Shown here: in pieces, positions 22,742 through 25,128 of the stretch | Layout: each line of letters opens with the position of its first letter | Position numbering within the stretch: the stretch's first letter is position 1 | Assembly: GCA_001805465.1 (NCBI GenBank) | Contig: MHGH01000019.1 | Span: forward strand, 1,519 to 26,646 | Length of the DNA stretch: 25,128 nt | Source: Omnitrophica WOR_2 bacterium RBG_13_41_10 | GTDB taxonomy: Bacteria > Omnitrophota > Gorgyraeia > Gygaellales > Profunditerraquicolaceae | Reading direction: 5' to 3' | Translations under genes and position numbers: made by a program | The notes under the pieces: generated by a model | Told to the model about the DNA's origin: nothing | Database searches by the model: none | The model's input: only the letters and a program-made list of their open reading frames with translations

Positions 22742-22912
22742 CTAAGGTATTGATAATGCGCCATTAGGACATTCGTTTACACAAGCGCCACACTCAACGC
22801 AATCATCGTTTATAACTGCCTTTTCTTTCTCCATTTTTATTGCTTGTACCGGACAAATTTCAACGCAAGTGCCACAGCCAGTGCATTTTTTTATATCCAC
22901 TTTTACTGCCAT
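22742..22912 (-). CDS. 2x[4Fe-4S] ferredoxin
   Basis: A 56-aa ferredoxin: MAVKVDIKKCTGCGTCVEIC, then CVECGACVNECP. Two classical CxxCxxCxxxC(P) motifs give two 4Fe-4S clusters. ATG at 22912 follows AAGGAG. It is the electron carrier of the operon and lies between the NifX-like genes and EncFtn-like gene. Its leader contains structured element copy B. Confidence 0.95.
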   Translation of the reverse strand: MAVKVDIKKCTGCGTCVEICPVQAIKMEKEKAVINDDCVECGACVNECPNGALSIP

Positions 22913-22922
22913 ATACGCTCCT

Positions 22923-22964
22923 TACACAATAGTGTACACCGGCCTATCCGATAAGGCCGGGTGT
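22923..22964 (-). promoter_or_regulatory. structured intercistronic RNA element, copy B
   Basis: In the leftward transcript, 2 nt after the NifX-like stop codon, a stem ACACCCGGCCT/AGGCCGGTGT (22954-22964 with 22936-22945, one bulged C) closes an 8-nt loop. Then comes hairpin TACAC-TATT-GTGTA (22923-22936), ending next to the AAGGAG of the ferredoxin. It is the short version of copy A at 10398-10481; the 25-nt core differs at two bases, each balanced in its partner. Confidence 0.65.
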
Positions 22965-22966
22965 TA

Positions 22967-23344
22967 TTATTTATTTTTACCGGGCATACCATACTTTGAA
23001 CTTACGCTTGGATTTTGCGTTAGTTTAAATTCACCCTTTTTATATTTTTCTACAATATCTTTTACAGTCCCCGAAGCTCCGGCAAAAATATCTATGCCTG
23101 CTGCCTGTAGTGTCTGAAAAGCATTTGGCCCTACGTTTCCGGTAAGTACGGCTTTAACTTGTTTAGAAGCAACTAACTGGGCAGACTGGATACCCGCTCC
23201 CCCCATTGCTTCAATATTCGGGTTTTGAATAGCTTCGAATTCCAAAGTCTGCGTATCTACGATGATAAAATACTGGCACCTGCCAAAACGCCCGTCAACC
23301 TGAGAATCCAACGTATTGCCTTCAGAAGTAATACATATTTTCAT
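22967..23344 (-). CDS. NifX/NifB-C-like (orange-protein-like) protein
   Basis: A 125-aa protein from ATG 23344, with GGAGG 8 nt upstream. It has the dinitrogenase iron-molybdenum cofactor fold: ICITSEGNTLDSQVDGRFGR at the start and AVLTGNVGPNAFQTL in the middle. In nitrogen fixers such domains carry metal clusters; in Desulfovibrio the related orange protein carries a Mo-Cu sulfide cluster. No nif genes are here, so a nitrogenase role is unlikely. It is paralogous to the preceding gene. Confidence 0.85.
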   Translation of the reverse strand: MKICITSEGNTLDSQVDGRFGRCQYFIIVDTQTLEFEAIQNPNIEAMGGAGIQSAQLVASKQVKAVLTGNVGPNAFQTLQAAGIDIFAGASGTVKDIVEKYKKGEFKLTQNPSVSSKYGMPGKNK

Positions 23345-23358
23345 GATTTTAACCTCCA

Positions 23359-23757
23359 TTAATGCTCGCAATCTTCTTTATGCGGATGGTCACATTCTGT
23401 CTTATCTAATCCATAGCCTTTGCCCGCTCCGGGCCTACAAAGGCTCTCACCGCCCTTTAAAGTGCCGTTTTGTAGCTGCTCAATTACATCATCAATTTTT
23501 CCGCTTATGCCGACAATTGCCTCGATGCCATATTCTTGGAAAAATGATGTTGCCCGCATGCCCATACCTCCGGCAACGATACAATTCACGCCTTTTTGAT
23601 GTAAAAACTCGGGGATTGCCCCCGGCTGATGACCGGGATTTGCGACTTCCGTCCTTTTAGTTACTTTACCGTTCTCAATATCAATGAGCGTAAACGATGG
23701 GCACCGGCCAAAATGCGCAGATACAAAACCTCCGTCTGTAGATATAGCTACACGCAT
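23359..23757 (-). CDS. NifX/orange-protein-like protein with His/Cys tail
   Basis: A 132-aa paralogue of the next gene, from ATG 23757 (AAGGAG 5 nt upstream). RVAISTDGGFVSAHFGRCPS and CIVAGGMGMRATSFF mark the dinitrogenase-cofactor fold. The tail, from about residue 115, holds ECDHPHKEDCEH, a metal-chelating end that the paralogue lacks. This suggests metal loading, for example Fe, Ni or Cu, onto a bound cluster. Confidence 0.85.
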   Translation of the reverse strand: MRVAISTDGGFVSAHFGRCPSFTLIDIENGKVTKRTEVANPGHQPGAIPEFLHQKGVNCIVAGGMGMRATSFFQEYGIEAIVGISGKIDDVIEQLQNGTLKGGESLCRPGAGKGYGLDKTECDHPHKEDCEH

Positions 23758-23779
23758 AATTACTCCTTTTCTAATAAGC

Positions 23780-23824
23780 ATAGGATGAGGGAATAGAAAA
23801 TTAAAATCTGTTCCCTCGTCCTAT
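23780..23824 (-). other. intercistronic hairpin
   Basis: A 14-bp inverted repeat (ATAGGATGAGGGAA at 23780-23793 with its near-perfect complement at 23811-23824, one G-T pair) lies between the DUF5320 and NifX-like genes. No T-run follows, so it is not a simple terminator; an mRNA-stability or attenuation hairpin is possible. Confidence 0.55.
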
Positions 23825-23829
23825 AGCGG

Positions 23830-24189
23830 TCACTCACTTTTCGTGCCTTGAGCTTTTTCTAAAGTCTCAATACGGCTTTGGATATCCTCAAGCTGCTTTT
23901 TTAAAATATCAGCTTCGTTTTTTAAGATATCCGCTTCCTGCTTTGGCGTCATCTCAGGCGCATAAGGATACGCCCCGTCAAAAGCAGGCATACCCATTGA
24001 GGCTCTCTGCCAACCGGTAAGCCCGGTTGCGTAATACCAATTCCTTCGGCCTCTTCCGCCCCCTCTGCCAAAGAACCTTTGCCCCGGATACATTGGCCTG
24101 TTACCTGATAGAGGCACAGCACAGTAACCTCTGCCTCCACCTGTCATCGGGCCTTGTCCTCTTGGTCCTGTTCCGTCAAAACCTGGCAT
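23830..24189 (-). CDS. DUF5320 Gly-rich protein with C-terminal coiled coil
   Basis: A 119-aa protein starting at ATG 24189, after AGGAGGTGGTAGCT. It has the DUF5320 look: MPGFDGTGPRGQGPMTGGGR and an aromatic Arg/Gly stretch (GRGGGRGRRNWYY), then a heptad coiled coil (about residues 80-112, ADILKNEADILKKQLEDI). Function is unknown, though such proteins recur beside NifX/MinD gene sets in anaerobes. It is the first gene of the operon, behind a Fur-box-like palindrome. Confidence 0.8.
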   Translation of the reverse strand: MPGFDGTGPRGQGPMTGGGRGYCAVPLSGNRPMYPGQRFFGRGGGRGRRNWYYATGLTGWQRASMGMPAFDGAYPYAPEMTPKQEADILKNEADILKKQLEDIQSRIETLEKAQGTKSE

Positions 24190-24212
24190 AGCTACCACCT
24201 CCTTTTATTGTT

Positions 24213-24231
24213 ATTGAAAACCATTTCCATT
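24213..24231 (-). promoter_or_regulatory. putative Fur box before the DUF5320 gene
   Basis: Plus strand ATTGAAAACCATTTCCATT: an inverted repeat TGRAAA-N3-TTTYCA type. It matches the box at 24745-24763 in the fixed positions (TGAAAA-N3-TTTCCATT). It lies about 24 nt upstream of the start and just downstream of the fur terminator, so the operon is likely under the same regulator. I could not read a convincing -35/-10 here. Confidence 0.55.
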
Positions 24232-24238
24232 AATAGAG

Positions 24239-24270
24239 AAAAAAAATATAGCGGTTATTTCTTGCCGCTA
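24239..24270 (-). terminator. Rho-independent terminator of the Fur-family gene
   Basis: Minus strand stem TAGCGG/CCGCTA with a 10-nt loop that includes the stop codon, then TATTTTTTTT. The 8-T run (24239-24246) is strong. Confidence 0.75.
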
Positions 24271-24728
24271 CATTTTTCGCATAAGCCATAAAACTGAATA
24301 ATGTGATTATTGATCTTAAAATTATACTTTTTCCCCAAACCCTTCTCTGTTTGCTGCAAGAGCTCCACTTCTTCATCAATAAAGTCTGTATAATCGACCA
24401 CCCTATTGCAACCGGTACAAACTAAATGATGGTGATGATGCGCTCCTTTGGGGCCTTCGGCAAATTCATACCGCGCCCTACCATCTCCGAAATCAAGTTT
24501 ATATATCATGCCGAGGCTTGATAAAACATCTAATGTCCTGTAAATAGTGGTTAAACCGATATTCGGATGACGAGGGTGGATTTTCATATAAATATCTTCC
24601 GCGCTTAAGTGCTTTTCTGATTTTGCTAAAACTTCAAGAATTGCTTCCCGGCCTAAAGTAAGCCTGTACCCGCACCCCCTGAACTTCCCGTGCCACCATC
24701 CTTGTCCTCTACATTCACCTCTTGGCAT
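24255..24728 (-). CDS. fur: Fur family metalloregulator
   Basis: A 157-aa repressor; I favour Met at 24728, which gives the start MPRGECRGQGWW, but ATG 24737 adds three residues. After a ~20-residue Gly/Trp/Cys extension comes the winged helix (RLTLGREAILEVLAKSEKHL, GLTTIYRTLDVLSSLGMIYK) and the dimer domain with GAHHHHHLVC and two CxxC zinc pairs (CTGC, CEKC). Fur, Zur and PerR cannot be separated by sequence alone. Its promoter carries a 19-bp palindrome and it has its own terminator. Confidence 0.92.
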   Translation of the reverse strand: MPRGECRGQGWWHGKFRGCGYRLTLGREAILEVLAKSEKHLSAEDIYMKIHPRHPNIGLTTIYRTLDVLSSLGMIYKLDFGDGRARYEFAEGPKGAHHHHHLVCTGCNRVVDYTDFIDEEVELLQQTEKGLGKKYNFKINNHIIQFYGLCEKCSGKK

Positions 24729-24744
24729 ATTTAACATTACTCTT

Positions 24745-24796
24745 AATGAAAATGGTTTCCATTATCAAATATACACTATACTAATATTTTTGTCAA
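24745..24796 (-). promoter_or_regulatory. promoter and Fur box of the Fur-family gene
   Basis: Minus strand: -35 TTGACA (24791-24796), 17-nt spacer, -10 TATATT (24768-24773), consensus-like. The palindrome AATGAAAATGGTTTCCATT (24745-24763, plus strand) overlaps the expected start site, a classic autorepression site of this family. Confidence 0.8.
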
Positions 24797-25128
24797 GCAT
24801 TTTTATTGAAATTTTTTGTAAACTTTAATTTTATAAATGAGAGAAATTTATAATCCCAGAAGGATATCTTGCAAAAGATTGGTTTGAACCGTATTTTTCC
24901 CGCCACGCTCACTTTGTTCGCTGGCGGGATCCCGCTAAATTTTAATTGTCGTGCGGGAAAAAGAGCGCCGCCTCGTTTTCTCGTCGGAAGCCCCCTATAG
25001 GGGGCTTCTTCAGAGCGCTCCGTTTCCAACTTGGCGGTGTTCTTGCGACGAAGTCAGAAGTTTTTACCGCCAAAATTTTATCAATCTTTAACCGCGCCTT
25101 GGGGCGCTGCCGTATCTCCCTTTTTGTT
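24797..25128. other. gene-free, inverted-repeat-rich end of window
   Basis: No supportable gene. An open frame at 24793-25029 (minus) is rejected as an artefact of the repeats. Inverted repeats seen: TTTTTCCCGC/GCGGGAAAAA at 24894-24903 and 24953-24962; CCCGCCA/TGGCGGG at 24899-24928; GAAGCCCCC/GGGGGCTTC at 24987-25008; TTGGCGGT/ACCGCCAA at 25031-25073; GCGCC/GGCGC at 25094-25107. This could be a non-coding RNA, a terminator cluster or a dispersed palindromic repeat. Confidence 0.7.
24958..25020 (-). terminator. branched terminator-like structure for an upstream gene
   Basis: Minus strand: outer stem GAGCGC (25015-25020) pairs with GCGCTC (24963-24968), followed by five T; inside is a 9-bp hairpin around TATA (24987-25008). 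It would end a leftward transcript coming from beyond the window edge. Confidence 0.45.

Noticed and set aside
22967..23757. Part of a nitrogen-fixation locus
   Set aside because: Only NifX-like domains are present; there is no nifH, nifD, nifK, nifE, nifN or nifB.
24793..25029. 78-codon open frame on the minus strand
   Set aside because: It runs across several inverted repeats, the -35 box and promoter spacer of the Fur-family gene; it has no ribosome site or recognisable domain.
1..25128. CRISPR arrays, transposases, phage genes
   Set aside because: I saw no direct-repeat array, transposase or phage protein; the only mobile-type gene is the homing endonuclease.

Overview
All protein genes I can support read on the minus strand, so the window is a run of tightly packed leftward operons with many 4-nt start/stop overlaps. 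The sequence is AT-rich and the cell is Gram-negative (outer-membrane porin with signal peptide). It is probably anaerobic, given ferredoxins, radical SAM enzymes, ferredoxin-containing MinD-type ATPases and NifX-like proteins. tRNA genes lack an encoded CCA. This fits an uncultivated anaerobe such as Omnitrophota or a deltaproteobacterium-like lineage, but no marker gene here fixes the taxonomy.

Layout, in transcription order from right to left. (1) 24738-25128: a gene-free end full of inverted repeats, then a sigma70-type promoter with a Fur-box-like palindrome. (2) 24728-18347: a Fur-family regulator with its own terminator, then a metal and Fe-S cluster operon. It encodes a Gly-rich DUF5320 protein, two NifX/orange-protein-like proteins, a ferredoxin, an encapsulated-ferritin-like (EncFtn) mini-protein, a zinc ribbon, a methyltransferase, two MinD ATPases with inserted ferredoxin domains, an IscU/NifU-like scaffold, a radical SAM protein and panD. 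(3) 18313-14378: FmdB zinc ribbon, ZIP metal transporter, MBL-fold hydrolase, a 38-aa gene remnant, thioredoxin, J-domain protein, methyltransferase, DsrE-like protein and TrmO. (4) 14342-9725: feoA, feoB, nikR with all nickel ligands, a coiled-coil porin, two paralogous three-helix membrane proteins, then a strong terminator. Repeated GTGCTAC half-sites with one 13-nt spacer overlap the promoters of nikR and the porin, so this looks like a nickel regulon. (5) 9681-1: tRNA-Arg(ACG), tadA (whose enzyme edits that tRNA), a LAGLIDADG homing endonuclease, tRNA-Ser(GCT), an AmrS-type radical SAM protein with a signal peptide, a SafE/CcdA-like membrane protein, a membrane-embedded spermidine-synthase-like protein without the catalytic aspartates, dnaX, recR, an ABC-F ATPase and a partial tRNA.

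The most unusual signals are four. A two-hairpin intercistronic RNA element occurs twice, 12.5 kb apart, with compensatory changes in both stems. A NikR-controlled porin is paired with two unknown small membrane proteins. A shell-less EncFtn sits inside an orange-protein-like Fe-S operon. A homing endonuclease gene is coupled by start/stop overlap to tadA.
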